A DNA stretch of 64,000 nt from GCA-002282575 sp964493995 (lineage in GTDB: Bacteria; Pseudomonadota; Gammaproteobacteria; Thiomicrospirales; Thiomicrospiraceae): NCBI GenBank assembly GCA_964493995.1, contig CAZBQD010000002.1, positions 33,179 through 97,178 on the forward strand, given 5' to 3'. The translations under genes were made by a program, and so were the position numbers. Below the pieces are notes generated by a model. It was not told the origin of the DNA. It saw nothing but the letters and a program-made list of their open reading frames with translations, and searched no databases. Of the stretch, positions 34,790-43,290 are shown in pieces. Each line of letters starts with the position of its first letter. The stretch's first letter is position 1.

Positions 34790-34978
34790 AACAAAGGACA
34801 GCTCCTAAGTGTTAAGCGGTAATAGGATTGAACGTTTCAACGACGCCTATTAACCTAGCAATCACTTAGCTCAATCTTATAATGATTATTGATGAGATTC
34901 AAGTCTTGACAAAGCCACAAAGCCAATAAACAGGCAATAAAACGCTAAAATAGGATAAACGTCCTATGCCATTTAACC

Positions 34979-35914
34979 TTATTCTTGCTGCATCAGACGG
35001 CGCAGATTCTCTTCGCGATCGGAACGGTCGTATTTAGCGGTGGTATTGGCATTGGCATGACGAGCTAGGGCTTGAACATCGCGTAGTTTGTGACCTTCAT
35101 CTAACAGGTGGGTAATGCGCGAACGGCGCATATCGTGAGGGGCTAAACTACTAGGGTCAATTCCCGCCAATAATGCAGTTCGTTTGAGTATGTCTCGTAT
35201 GGCGACGTCACTCAGGGCTTGACTGGCATCCAGTTGTCCACCTTTGCGAATGCGACAAAGGAGTGGACCTGGCTTCTGTCCGCGTATGGCTAACCAGGCT
35301 TGTAGATTTTGTTCAATTTCATCACCATAAGGTAATTCAGCTTCTTTATTGCCTTTGCCAACAAAACGAATAATGCGACGTTGCTGATGAATGCTGGCAA
35401 GTGTTAATTTGGCGACTTCAAAACGTCGTAATCCCAGTAAATACAATAAATTAAATATCAGTTTATCGCGAATTAGGGTGGCATTATGTGGCAGTTGCGC
35501 TTGTGTTGCGCGCATGGCGGTTAATTCCTCGTAGGTAATTTCTCGACCCGCAGGCAAGCGTTGAATTTTCTTAAATGGAATGGCTTTAATGCGAGCATAA
35601 ACATCGCCATCCATATTGCCCAATAACCATGCATTTTTGGCAACACCACGCACTAAGCTAATGACTTGATTGAGATAACGCTCTGATTTATTGGCATCTT
35701 GCAGACGCAACAAAGCTGTGAGCACATCATCAACCGTGAGCTGGTTCCAATCGATGGCATCTAATGAGCGGCTTTGACCGCCAGTTAAAGCTTCGACAAA
35801 TGCCGGCGCGGCGGCACGTAAATAGCCTTGACGAGAGCTGGTCGAAACGCTACTTAAGTAAGCGGTTAAGGGATTGGCTTGTGCGGTCGCCGGTAAAACA
35901 GTTGCTGAACTCAT
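34979..35914 (-). CDS. solitary tyrosine recombinase
   Basis: A 311-residue phage-integrase-family protein with a SAM-like N-terminal core-binding domain (residues 10-105) and a catalytic domain carrying all active residues: Arg in LGLRRFEV, Lys in VGKGNKEA, His-x-x-Arg in HDMRRSR, His in ALARHANANTT and the nucleophile Tyr in AKYDR. There are no neighbouring phage, integron-cassette or transposon genes. It is not XerC/XerD-like in context. A 38-bp inverted repeat with a 6-bp spacer lies 63 bp upstream of its start and may be its target. Confidence 0.9.
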   Translation of the reverse strand: MSSATVLPATAQANPLTAYLSSVSTSSRQGYLRAAAPAFVEALTGGQSRSLDAIDWNQLTVDDVLTALLRLQDANKSERYLNQVISLVRGVAKNAWLLGNMDGDVYARIKAIPFKKIQRLPAGREITYEELTAMRATQAQLPHNATLIRDKLIFNLLYLLGLRRFEVAKLTLASIHQQRRIIRFVGKGNKEAELPYGDEIEQNLQAWLAIRGQKPGPLLCRIRKGGQLDASQALSDVAIRDILKRTALLAGIDPSSLAPHDMRRSRITHLLDEGHKLRDVQALARHANANTTAKYDRSDREENLRRLMQQE

Positions 35915-35976
35915 GGGTTAAGACTCACATTTCAGGGTTCATATCATAGGGTGGGTTGAGATAGGATAATACAAAG

Positions 35977-36014
35977 TTATTACTTTCGACAAGATCTATT
36001 GTCGGAAGTAATAA
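35977..36014. promoter_or_regulatory. 16-6-16 bp inverted repeat upstream of the recombinase gene
   Basis: The arms TTATTACTTTCGACAA and TTGTCGGAAGTAATAA are inverted with a single mismatch and are spaced by GATCTA. The 6-bp spacer and symmetric arms are what a tyrosine-recombinase core site looks like (dif is 11-6-11). It could instead be an operator or a weak terminator of rlmC, whose stop is 15 bp away; no T-run follows the stem. Confidence 0.6.
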
Positions 36015-36029
36015 TAATCCCTTTGCAAT

Positions 36030-37199
36030 TTATCTTCGCACTAATAATACCAACACTTCAGCATGTTGTGTATGGGGAAACATATCAAACACCCGCGCAT
36101 GAATCGGCTTGAACTGATGCAGCCGTTCCAAGTCTTGCGCTAAGCTATTCGGATTACAACTGGAATAAATGAGCTGAGTTGCCGTTGTTTCATTTAGGAA
36201 TGCACATAAGGCTGCACCAATACCGCGTCTGGGCGGATTGACGATAATACAATCTGGCGTGGCGTCGATGGCTGTGTGGGCAAAATCATCAGCTGTTAAG
36301 GCTCGAAACCGCATTCGATTTGATAAGCCAAGTTGCTCCGCACTGCGTTGAGCACTGTTTATGGCATCGGCGTTGATTTCAATACCGGTTACATTTCCCT
36401 GCATTACTTGCGCCGCATGTAAAGCAAAGCCACCGACACCACAAAACAAGTCCCAGAGTTGATTCGGCTGACTTTCGGCAATCCAAGTTTGTGCTTGTGC
36501 GTAAAGTTGAGCGGCAACGGCTGAATTGGTTTGAAAAAAACTGCGCGGATGACAATACAAAGGTAATCCATTCAACCAATGCGTCAGAACCTTTTGTTCC
36601 GTCAACACGATTTCTTGCTCACCTTCGACAATTGCCGCTGGCAAGGGTTGAATATTGACCGACACCACCGCTAGCTTTGGCATGGCTTTCATCAGTGCGG
36701 GCAAATGCTGTTGAATGGCGGCTATGGCTTGAGTCGATCGTAACACAAACCGACACATCAGCGCATGGGTCTGTTCATCTATGCTGACAATGACGTACTT
36801 TAACTCGCCTTGACGTTGAATCACGTCATAAGGCATGAGCTTCACCTGTTGAATCCAGGCTCGGATTGGTTCAAAAGTGGATTGTAATTCAGCAGGATAT
36901 AAAGGACAGTTAACTAAGTCATGAGCCTGAAATTGCCGATCCAGCAGTCCCAGTATTGGTGCTTGCCAATGACCACTGACCACCATTTTGGCTTTGTTAC
37001 GAAACCCCTTAATGGCACTTGGCACCAGCGGCAACCAGTTGATGTCACAAGAAAACTGAGACAAAATCGCTTCAACATCAGCCTGTTTTTGCTCACATTG
37101 TTGCAGGTAACTCAAGTCTAATTGCGTACAGGAACGACAAATGCCTTGCTCGTAATAACCACAATTCAGTTGATTAGCCAAAAGAAAGACCACCTGCAC
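36030..37199 (-). CDS. rlmC: 23S rRNA (uracil-747-C5)-methyltransferase
   Basis: A 389-residue SAM-dependent RNA methyltransferase of the TrmA/RlmCD class. The N-terminal cysteines (CGYYEQGICRSC, starting at residue 13) match the iron-sulfur cluster site of RlmC. The catalytic domain has LWDLFCGVGGFAL for SAM, IVNPPRRGIG and the catalytic Cys in YSSCNPNSL. The absence of an N-terminal TRAM domain favours RlmC over RlmD. The GTG start overlaps the end of recD by 26 bp, so it is the last gene of the recombination operon. Confidence 0.88.
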   Translation of the reverse strand: MQVVFLLANQLNCGYYEQGICRSCTQLDLSYLQQCEQKQADVEAILSQFSCDINWLPLVPSAIKGFRNKAKMVVSGHWQAPILGLLDRQFQAHDLVNCPLYPAELQSTFEPIRAWIQQVKLMPYDVIQRQGELKYVIVSIDEQTHALMCRFVLRSTQAIAAIQQHLPALMKAMPKLAVVSVNIQPLPAAIVEGEQEIVLTEQKVLTHWLNGLPLYCHPRSFFQTNSAVAAQLYAQAQTWIAESQPNQLWDLFCGVGGFALHAAQVMQGNVTGIEINADAINSAQRSAEQLGLSNRMRFRALTADDFAHTAIDATPDCIIVNPPRRGIGAALCAFLNETTATQLIYSSCNPNSLAQDLERLHQFKPIHARVFDMFPHTQHAEVLVLLVRR

Positions 37200-38976
37200 G
37201 TTGTACGGAGCGCCCTACCGCTGTAAATAATGGCTGAGGATCGGCGCACGCCAAAATAAATTGATGCTTGGCGCGTGTGATGGCAGTGTAAATGAGTTCC
37301 TTGGTCAAAATGGGGCTATCCTGATATGGTAACAATAAACAAACTCGATTAAATTCAGAGCCTTGCGACTTATGTACGCTCATCGCATAAGCATCTTCTA
37401 GGTGAGACAAACGGGCGGGCAGAATCCAACGAATCCCCTTCTCGGTGGCAAAAGCGACACGCAAGCCTAACCTGGGATGAGACAAACATAAGCCAATATC
37501 CCCATTCATCAAATTTAGAGTGTAATCGTTGCGGGTGACCATCACCACTCGACCGGCTAGCCATGGCGCCGAATCTAGCCCCAACCACTTTGCCATACGC
37601 TGATTCATGGAGAGCAGACCCCAGCGCCCTTCTCTCACCGCGCATAATAATTGAAACTCACTTAATTGACCAAGACATTTTTTTGCCCAATCATCAGCAT
37701 CCTGCTCTTTAACTGCTTCATTTACCATGACTTTTAGGCTGTGCCACTGAGTTAAAATCAGCTGTTTGAGCGCTTGCGTGTCATAGTCATGAATGGCTAA
37801 CGCAACCACCGCCTCATTTGAGTTTTTCTGCCACGCAGCGAGTGATTTATAAGCGGTTCTCACCGACTTAACGGCTTGCTGATTCACCCAACCAGCCCAC
37901 TGACCAATGGCGCTACTGGCATCGAAACGGTGCGAATGACGCAGCATAATCGTTTGTTGCGCTAACCCGCTTCCCCTGAGCGAACAATAAGCCGCCGGCA
38001 AGTGTTGACCCGCATAGGCTAACAACCACTGCTGAGTTTCTGACGAATAATGTCCCTGCTCAGCTCCATGGCACAACTGACCTAACACAGCGCCCGCATC
38101 AACCGAGGCGAGTTGATCTTTATCGCCTAATAAAATGAGCCGTGTTGTCATGGGTAATTGTGTTAATAATTGCGCCATCAGATGCAAATCAATCATAGAA
38201 GCTTCATCGACAATAAAGCAATCGCATTGTGTTAGCTCATCACTAGCCAGCCATTTATGCAAGGTTTGTGCCAGCGTGGGTAAATTGAGCTGAAACTCTG
38301 CGGGTAATTGACCGATTGCCTGCTGAATCGAAGAAGCCAATCGGGCGGCGGCTTTACCCGTTGGGGCAGATAAGCCAATACGTAAGGATTGCGTTGTTGT
38401 CGAGGTTTGCGCCAAACGTTGCAAGGTGGCTAACAGGCGCACGACGGTTGTGGTTTTACCCGTGCCCGGTCCACCGGTGATAATCGAAAAGGAAGCGCGT
38501 GTTGCCAAAGCGCAGGCGATAACTTGCCAATTAGGCTCATTCGCATCAGTGCTATTATTCGGAAACAAGGCTGCTAACCAAGCGATTAATACGGTTTGAT
38601 TGTCATCACGCAATGCCAAGCGCTGTTGAACATTCAGTTGAATCCTTTGTTCATCCAGCCAAGCACGTCGCATATAAAGTCGATTATCTTGCCACACTAG
38701 CGGACTCGATTCGTCATCGGCTTGCCACCAGGAACACTGATGCTGTTGTTCTGACCAAGTAGGACTTAACCGACTTTCAGACACGCCATGAGTATGATGG
38801 ATGATCAGGCTGGTGATGTATTCGTCTAACAGTAAGCAAGCATGACCGGCACGGTAGGCATGACTGGTGAGTGCCGCCAGTAACCAAGCATCGGGGTGTG
38901 CGGCGGCTTGTCGCTGTAATAGATGCGAGAAGGCCTCATCGACGGCATTTAGATGAATGTGCTTTAGCTGGGTCAT
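37174..38976 (-). CDS. recD: exodeoxyribonuclease V alpha chain RecD
   Basis: The 600-residue 5'-3' helicase subunit of RecBCD has a Walker A ITGGPGTGKTTTV near residue 165, a Walker B DEASMID, a helicase motif YAMSVHKSQGSEF and IYTAITRAKHQF near the C-terminus. Length matches E. coli RecD (608). Its start overlaps the end of recB by 4 bp. All helicase motifs are intact, so the complex should be a full processive nuclease. Confidence 0.94.
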   Translation of the reverse strand: MTQLKHIHLNAVDEAFSHLLQRQAAAHPDAWLLAALTSHAYRAGHACLLLDEYITSLIIHHTHGVSESRLSPTWSEQQHQCSWWQADDESSPLVWQDNRLYMRRAWLDEQRIQLNVQQRLALRDDNQTVLIAWLAALFPNNSTDANEPNWQVIACALATRASFSIITGGPGTGKTTTVVRLLATLQRLAQTSTTTQSLRIGLSAPTGKAAARLASSIQQAIGQLPAEFQLNLPTLAQTLHKWLASDELTQCDCFIVDEASMIDLHLMAQLLTQLPMTTRLILLGDKDQLASVDAGAVLGQLCHGAEQGHYSSETQQWLLAYAGQHLPAAYCSLRGSGLAQQTIMLRHSHRFDASSAIGQWAGWVNQQAVKSVRTAYKSLAAWQKNSNEAVVALAIHDYDTQALKQLILTQWHSLKVMVNEAVKEQDADDWAKKCLGQLSEFQLLCAVREGRWGLLSMNQRMAKWLGLDSAPWLAGRVVMVTRNDYTLNLMNGDIGLCLSHPRLGLRVAFATEKGIRWILPARLSHLEDAYAMSVHKSQGSEFNRVCLLLPYQDSPILTKELIYTAITRAKHQFILACADPQPLFTAVGRSVQRAGGLSFG

Positions 38977-41900
38977 GGTAATTCACTCGAAAAAATCTGT
39001 GATAGCCTTTCTAACTCAGCTAAGCTGGGCTTAGAGCGCCAAATACCCTGTTGCGGCTGTTGCGCATCGGCACCCCTTATGAACCAGTAAATGGCTCCCC
39101 CCATGTGCTGCTCATAATCATAATTCGCTAAACGAGTTGATAATAAGCGGTGTAATGCCAACACATACAGCATGGCTTGCACATCGTAACGGTGGGACAG
39201 AATGGCTTGTTGACACGCCTTATCATCGTAGCCATGGGCTAGTTTATTGGTTTTATAATCGAGCACATAATAGCGTCCCTCATGTTCAAAAACCAAATCC
39301 ATAAAACCGGTCAATAAACCACCCAAACGTTGATACGAGAGCTTGGGTCGATCCACGCCAGCCAACACCATAGTGCTGACGGCGTCATCAATCGCTTGAC
39401 TATGCGATTGCGCCAGAGGTAAGGTGAAACTCATTTCACACCAAAAAGCCCCTTGAATTAGCTGATTCAGACTCAAGGGTGCTGTGTTCGATTCCGCCGC
39501 TAGCAGGCAAATGGGATGCTGTGCCAAAGTTATTAACCATTGGTGAAAATCTGGTTCAAAGGTTAAAGCTAATTGATGATAAGTCAGTTGTTGTGACCAG
39601 AAACGCGACCAAAAGTCGGTATCGGCATGGGTTCCCTCTAGCAGCATGGTTTCTAACGCTTGGTGCATTAAATCACCGACTCCCGCTCCTGCTGGCAAGT
39701 CTTGCCAAGGGGTTTCGATGGCGGCGAATTGAAACAGCGGTAGGTCACGATGACCCACATCATCCTCATCACTTTGAGTCTCTTCTAACTGATCTTCCAG
39801 TAAGCGAAACTCACTAGCGTTGATGCGCTGGGCATCGAGTCGTTGTGTTAAGCGTGAATAGCTGCTCACTTGCCAATAGGGCCAGTTGCGTGATTTAGGA
39901 AGCAAAACCATTGAGTGACGAGCGAGTGGTGGGTCATGAGTGATGAACTCAGACGTTTTTTCAGACGTTTTTTCAACCGCTTCGACTAAGGGTTCGCACT
40001 GAATGCCCGCGGTGGCTGACCAAGGCTTAAAAGCTTCTGCCCAAAGTGTTTCGTCATCGCCACGACGATCTCCTGCCAATAAATAACCCAAGGCGCTTTC
40101 ATAAAAACCGGCACTTTGTGCGCTCGATTTCAGTCCTGCCACCCCTAACCACAAAGCATGACTGGCACGCGTTAAGGCCACATAAAGCAAGCGAATCGAC
40201 TCTTGCCAATCGAGTTCACGCTCTTGATCATCGGTTACTTGTCTTTTATTCATACCCAAAGTCATGGCAAAGGGTAAGAACACCAAGGGATATTCAAGGC
40301 CTTTCGATTTATGAATGGTAATGATGGTTATGCAAGAAGCATCACTTTCCAATCGCACCAAATGTTCTTGTGCTGTCGAGGCCTGCGGCTGACTGATATG
40401 CGAGGCTAACCAGCGAATCAGCGCCACACGCCCTTCTCGCTCTAATGAGGCTTGTTGAAGCACTTCCGCCAAATGCAATAAGTTAGTGAGTTTGCGCTCA
40501 CCTTCCACCTGTTGTTGCCAATAGTGTGCAATGCCTTGTTCGTGCATGAGCCGATACAGCATCGCCAGAACACCCTGATGTTGCCAGGTATCGCGCCACG
40601 ATCGAAAACGCGTCACCCATTCATCCCATGCGGCTTCATCATCTTTTAAGCTATCCAGCTCGGTTAACGAAAAAGCAAAGCTGCGACTGGCTAAAGCCGC
40701 TTTAATGGCACGGGTCGATTCCGGTTCATGCACTGCCCGTAACCAACGCCAAACATCCAAGGCTTCTTCGCTAGTCAGCACACTTTCCTTGTCCGATAAA
40801 TAAACACTGGGAATACGTTTTGCTCTTAACGCCTGTTGAATGTTGATCGCTTCAGTGCGGTTTCGTACCAACACCGCGATATCTTTCGCTTCGAGGGATT
40901 GAAGTGCTTGCTCTGTGGCGAAACCGGTGTCTGCACTGCTCAGTAAGCAAGCAATTTCATCTGCACACTGGACCGACATCTCCGTTAAGTAGCGCTCTTT
41001 AGTGACACATTGACCCGCTGCTAGCTTCCACAAGGTGATGGCGGCTTGATCTTGCCCCGCCACTTTCAAACTCGGGAGTGGCTTGCCCGCACTGACTTCG
41101 ACAAAGGCAATCGGGTTTTCATCCCCTTGCCGAAATTGAAAAGCGCCTTGTGGATGGCTTTCTGCCAGCTTAAATAAGGCATTAACAGCCGAAATGACTG
41201 ACTCACTGGAGCGGAAGTTTTGCGTGAGTGTGTGGTGATGCTGTGCATCTTTTCTCGCCCGTAAATAGGTGTCCATATCGGCACCGCGAAAACGGTAAAT
41301 CGCCTGTTTGGGATCACCAATCATCAGCAACAGGCAATCATCGCGCTGCTGATATAGGGGCATTAAACAGCCATATTGCCAAGGGTCGGTGTCTTGGAAC
41401 TCATCGACCAGTGCAACGGGAAACTGCTTGCGAATGGCATTGGCTAGGGCTTCGCCCGCCTCTCCTTGCAATGCTTGATAGAGCTGTTGCAACAAATCAT
41501 CGAAATCGAATAGTCCGTCACGCTGTTTGGCTTGCTGATACAAACGAGCGACCTCAAAACGGGCATGCTCAAGCAAGGCTGATTGATACTCAGGCTCTTG
41601 TTGCAACAGGCGCACATAGTTTGCCATGGCATCAAAAGCAGGATGTTCAGGCGCTTTACCTTTTACACTGGTAATAAAACCACCGCTACTCACCGCTGTC
41701 AGTTGTTTTATAGTCGGCGCATTATGGCCTGTTTGCAACCAATTCAGTAATTGATTAAACCAACCTTCTTGATAATTTCTACCGTTGAGTGCTTTACTGG
41801 CTTTAGCTGCGTTAATTAAAGCCGTAACCTCATCTGTCCACAGCGTTTGAAGTTGCTTAAAACACGCGGTCAGTTCAGCTTGCCAGGCTAACCAAGGTTC

Positions 41901-42572
41901 AAGCGCTTGGCTGGGTTCGATCATTGCGACCGAGTGATGAAGAGAAGCATCGGGTTTAGCCTGCTGAGCGTTAATCTGAGCCAACAAATCCTCTGGATTG
42001 CTTGCCCATGCTTGCACAGCTCGAATGGCATCAGGCTTGAGCGCATAATAAACTTGGCGCCAATAGCGCTTGCAAGCGGCTAATTTGAGTTGATGCGTGT
42101 CTTCAACCAAGGTTTGCTCAAACAGCGATAAGCTATCGAAAGCGTGCTGTCGCAACATGCGACTCGCCCAGCCGTGAATGGTAAAAATAGCCGCTTCATC
42201 CATCCATTCAATGGCTAAACTCAGTTTTTGCACACAGAGTTCGTAAGTTTCAGGCGCAAACTCGTTCAACAGAGCGGATAACAAAGAGTCGTTGCTGTTC
42301 CCTTGCTCAAAAGCCCACTTGGCTTCCTGTAAACGCAAGCGAATACGCTCACGCAATTCCGCCGTTGCCGCTTCGGTAAAGGTCATGACCAAAATGTCGG
42401 GCGGCAACAAGAGGCGTTCGCCTTGGTCGAATAGCTGTTGATGCCCTAATACCAAACGCAGGTACAAGGCAGACAAGGTGTAGGTTTTACCCGTACCCGC
42501 ACTGGCTTCGATCAGTTGTTGACCTTGCAGCGGCAAGGTTAAGGGGTTGAGGTTGGTTGCAGTGAGTGTCAC
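38973..42572 (-). CDS. recB: exodeoxyribonuclease V beta chain RecB
   Basis: The 1199-residue 3'-5' helicase-nuclease has a Walker A ASAGTGKT at 23-30, a UvrD-type LVDEFQDTDPW and TIHKSKGLEYP. The C-terminal nuclease site is present (TGFMDLVFEHEG ... VLDYKTNKL), so both motor and nuclease appear active. The GTG start at 42572 is only 2 bp after the antitoxin stop and has no strong ribosome binding site of its own, which implies that RecB translation depends on the upstream toxin-antitoxin message. A 12-bp in-frame tandem repeat gives EKTSEKTSE in a linker. Confidence 0.95.
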   Translation of the reverse strand: MTLTATNLNPLTLPLQGQQLIEASAGTGKTYTLSALYLRLVLGHQQLFDQGERLLLPPDILVMTFTEAATAELRERIRLRLQEAKWAFEQGNSNDSLLSALLNEFAPETYELCVQKLSLAIEWMDEAAIFTIHGWASRMLRQHAFDSLSLFEQTLVEDTHQLKLAACKRYWRQVYYALKPDAIRAVQAWASNPEDLLAQINAQQAKPDASLHHSVAMIEPSQALEPWLAWQAELTACFKQLQTLWTDEVTALINAAKASKALNGRNYQEGWFNQLLNWLQTGHNAPTIKQLTAVSSGGFITSVKGKAPEHPAFDAMANYVRLLQQEPEYQSALLEHARFEVARLYQQAKQRDGLFDFDDLLQQLYQALQGEAGEALANAIRKQFPVALVDEFQDTDPWQYGCLMPLYQQRDDCLLLMIGDPKQAIYRFRGADMDTYLRARKDAQHHHTLTQNFRSSESVISAVNALFKLAESHPQGAFQFRQGDENPIAFVEVSAGKPLPSLKVAGQDQAAITLWKLAAGQCVTKERYLTEMSVQCADEIACLLSSADTGFATEQALQSLEAKDIAVLVRNRTEAINIQQALRAKRIPSVYLSDKESVLTSEEALDVWRWLRAVHEPESTRAIKAALASRSFAFSLTELDSLKDDEAAWDEWVTRFRSWRDTWQHQGVLAMLYRLMHEQGIAHYWQQQVEGERKLTNLLHLAEVLQQASLEREGRVALIRWLASHISQPQASTAQEHLVRLESDASCITIITIHKSKGLEYPLVFLPFAMTLGMNKRQVTDDQERELDWQESIRLLYVALTRASHALWLGVAGLKSSAQSAGFYESALGYLLAGDRRGDDETLWAEAFKPWSATAGIQCEPLVEAVEKTSEKTSEFITHDPPLARHSMVLLPKSRNWPYWQVSSYSRLTQRLDAQRINASEFRLLEDQLEETQSDEDDVGHRDLPLFQFAAIETPWQDLPAGAGVGDLMHQALETMLLEGTHADTDFWSRFWSQQLTYHQLALTFEPDFHQWLITLAQHPICLLAAESNTAPLSLNQLIQGAFWCEMSFTLPLAQSHSQAIDDAVSTMVLAGVDRPKLSYQRLGGLLTGFMDLVFEHEGRYYVLDYKTNKLAHGYDDKACQQAILSHRYDVQAMLYVLALHRLLSTRLANYDYEQHMGGAIYWFIRGADAQQPQQGIWRSKPSLAELERLSQIFSSELP
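39948..39975. repeat. recB: 12-bp in-frame tandem repeat in recB
   Basis: The unit TCAGACGTTTTT occurs twice in a row and encodes EKTSEKTSE in the linker between the helicase and nuclease regions. It looks like simple slippage, without effect on the frame. Confidence 0.75.
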
Positions 42573-42574
42573 AG

Positions 42575-42817
42575 TTATTCATTAACAAATTTAAAGTAAT
42601 TTCTTTCTTTGCCTTCTTGCAATAAAGAAAGAATATCACTTTCGGAAAGGCCTAAGTCCACCCCTTCAACACTTAGCGGCGATTGTTTTGGCGGCACTGG
42701 TGTGATGTAGAATGAATCCCCATCTCGACGGCTAATGCAAATAACCCCTTCCTGTTTAGCCGTATCTAACACGAATGCTAGGTTTTGTCGTGCTTCTGTA
42801 AAGTTGTATTGTTTCAT
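42575..42817 (-). CDS. Phd/YefM-family antitoxin
   Basis: The 80-residue protein begins MKQYNFTEARQNLAFVLDTA and continues VICISRRDGDSFYI, the standard Phd/YefM DNA-binding N-terminal fold, with an acidic C-terminal tail for toxin binding. ATG 42817 is the right start: a TTGGAG box sits 7 bases upstream, inside the toxin's last codons. A longer frame back to 42850 would lie within the toxin gene. The ATG is 1 bp past the toxin stop, so the pair is coupled, with the toxin gene first, the reverse of the usual order. RecB starts 2 bp after its stop. Confidence 0.88.
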   Translation of the reverse strand: MKQYNFTEARQNLAFVLDTAKQEGVICISRRDGDSFYITPVPPKQSPLSVEGVDLGLSESDILSLLQEGKERNYFKFVNE

Positions 42818-42818
42818 T

Positions 42819-43211
42819 TTAATACTCCAATAAGGGAATGCCCATGTCACCAGCCACTTGTTTTAATGCGTTATCCAAGGTTAACAATCGGCTATTGGTT
42901 TGTTCAGCACATTGTAATAAATAAGCGTCATATGCATAAATTCCATGACGTTGGCATATTAGTAAAGTTCGTTCCAGTTGAACATCAATAAAACGAATTG
43001 AAATGGATTTGTAAGATTCCAATGCCATTTCTGCCTGATTTAGTGAAATGGCGCGACGCTTAAACATCGCTGAAAAAGCGTTACCAATTTCCCAATGAAC
43101 CGAAAGTGGTGCGACCAAATGAGCGCCCTGAGTTGCTGTAACGAGCCTGATTTTACTGGTTTCGTTTCCAATCACGGCAATGAGAGCTGATGTATCGATA
43201 GTGACCAACAT
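42819..43211 (-). CDS. PIN-domain (VapC-like) toxin
   Basis: A 130-residue PIN-domain ribonuclease. The acidic active-site set is complete: Asp6 in TIDTSAL, Glu41 in HWEIGNAF, Asp95 in YAYDAYLL and Asp113 in TLDNAL. Such toxins cleave specific tRNA or rRNA and are held inactive by the partner antitoxin. ATG 43211 has an AAAAGGAA box. It lies 79 bp after the recC stop, with a TATAAT box and a GTACATATGTAC palindrome in that gap, so it may have its own autoregulated promoter inside the recCBD operon. Confidence 0.9.
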   Translation of the reverse strand: MLVTIDTSALIAVIGNETSKIRLVTATQGAHLVAPLSVHWEIGNAFSAMFKRRAISLNQAEMALESYKSISIRFIDVQLERTLLICQRHGIYAYDAYLLQCAEQTNSRLLTLDNALKQVAGDMGIPLLEY

Positions 43212-43242
43212 GGGGCTGTTCCTTTTAAGCGCTTTAGCTTAA

Positions 43243-43262
43243 GTACATATGTACAATTATAG
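43243..43262 (-). promoter_or_regulatory. candidate promoter and operator of the toxin-antitoxin pair
   Basis: The minus strand reads TATAAT (43262-43257), followed directly by the perfect 12-bp palindrome GTACATATGTAC (43254-43243), about 30 bp before the toxin start. A palindrome over the transcription start is what an autoregulating Phd antitoxin would bind. No good -35 at standard spacing was seen. Confidence 0.5.
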
Positions 43263-43290
43263 CTTAATGACTTAATGAGCGCGAGTCAAT

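Noticed and set aside
34950..34967. ATAGGA-TAAACG-TCCTAT inverted repeat downstream of the recombinase
   Set aside because: Arms of only 6 bp are too short to call a site alone. It is mentioned only as possible flanking sequence.
35977..36014. Chromosomal dif site
   Set aside because: Arm sequence does not resemble gammaproteobacterial dif, and the arms are 16 bp rather than 11. It is kept as a candidate site of the neighbouring recombinase.
39479..41674. Several plus-strand frames over 80 codons opposite recB
   Set aside because: They are complementary-frame shadows of recB, with no ribosome binding sites and compositions typical of antisense translation.
42818..42850. Longer antitoxin start
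   Set aside because: It would lie inside the toxin gene. ATG 42817 has a proper ribosome binding site and starts with the typical Phd sequence.
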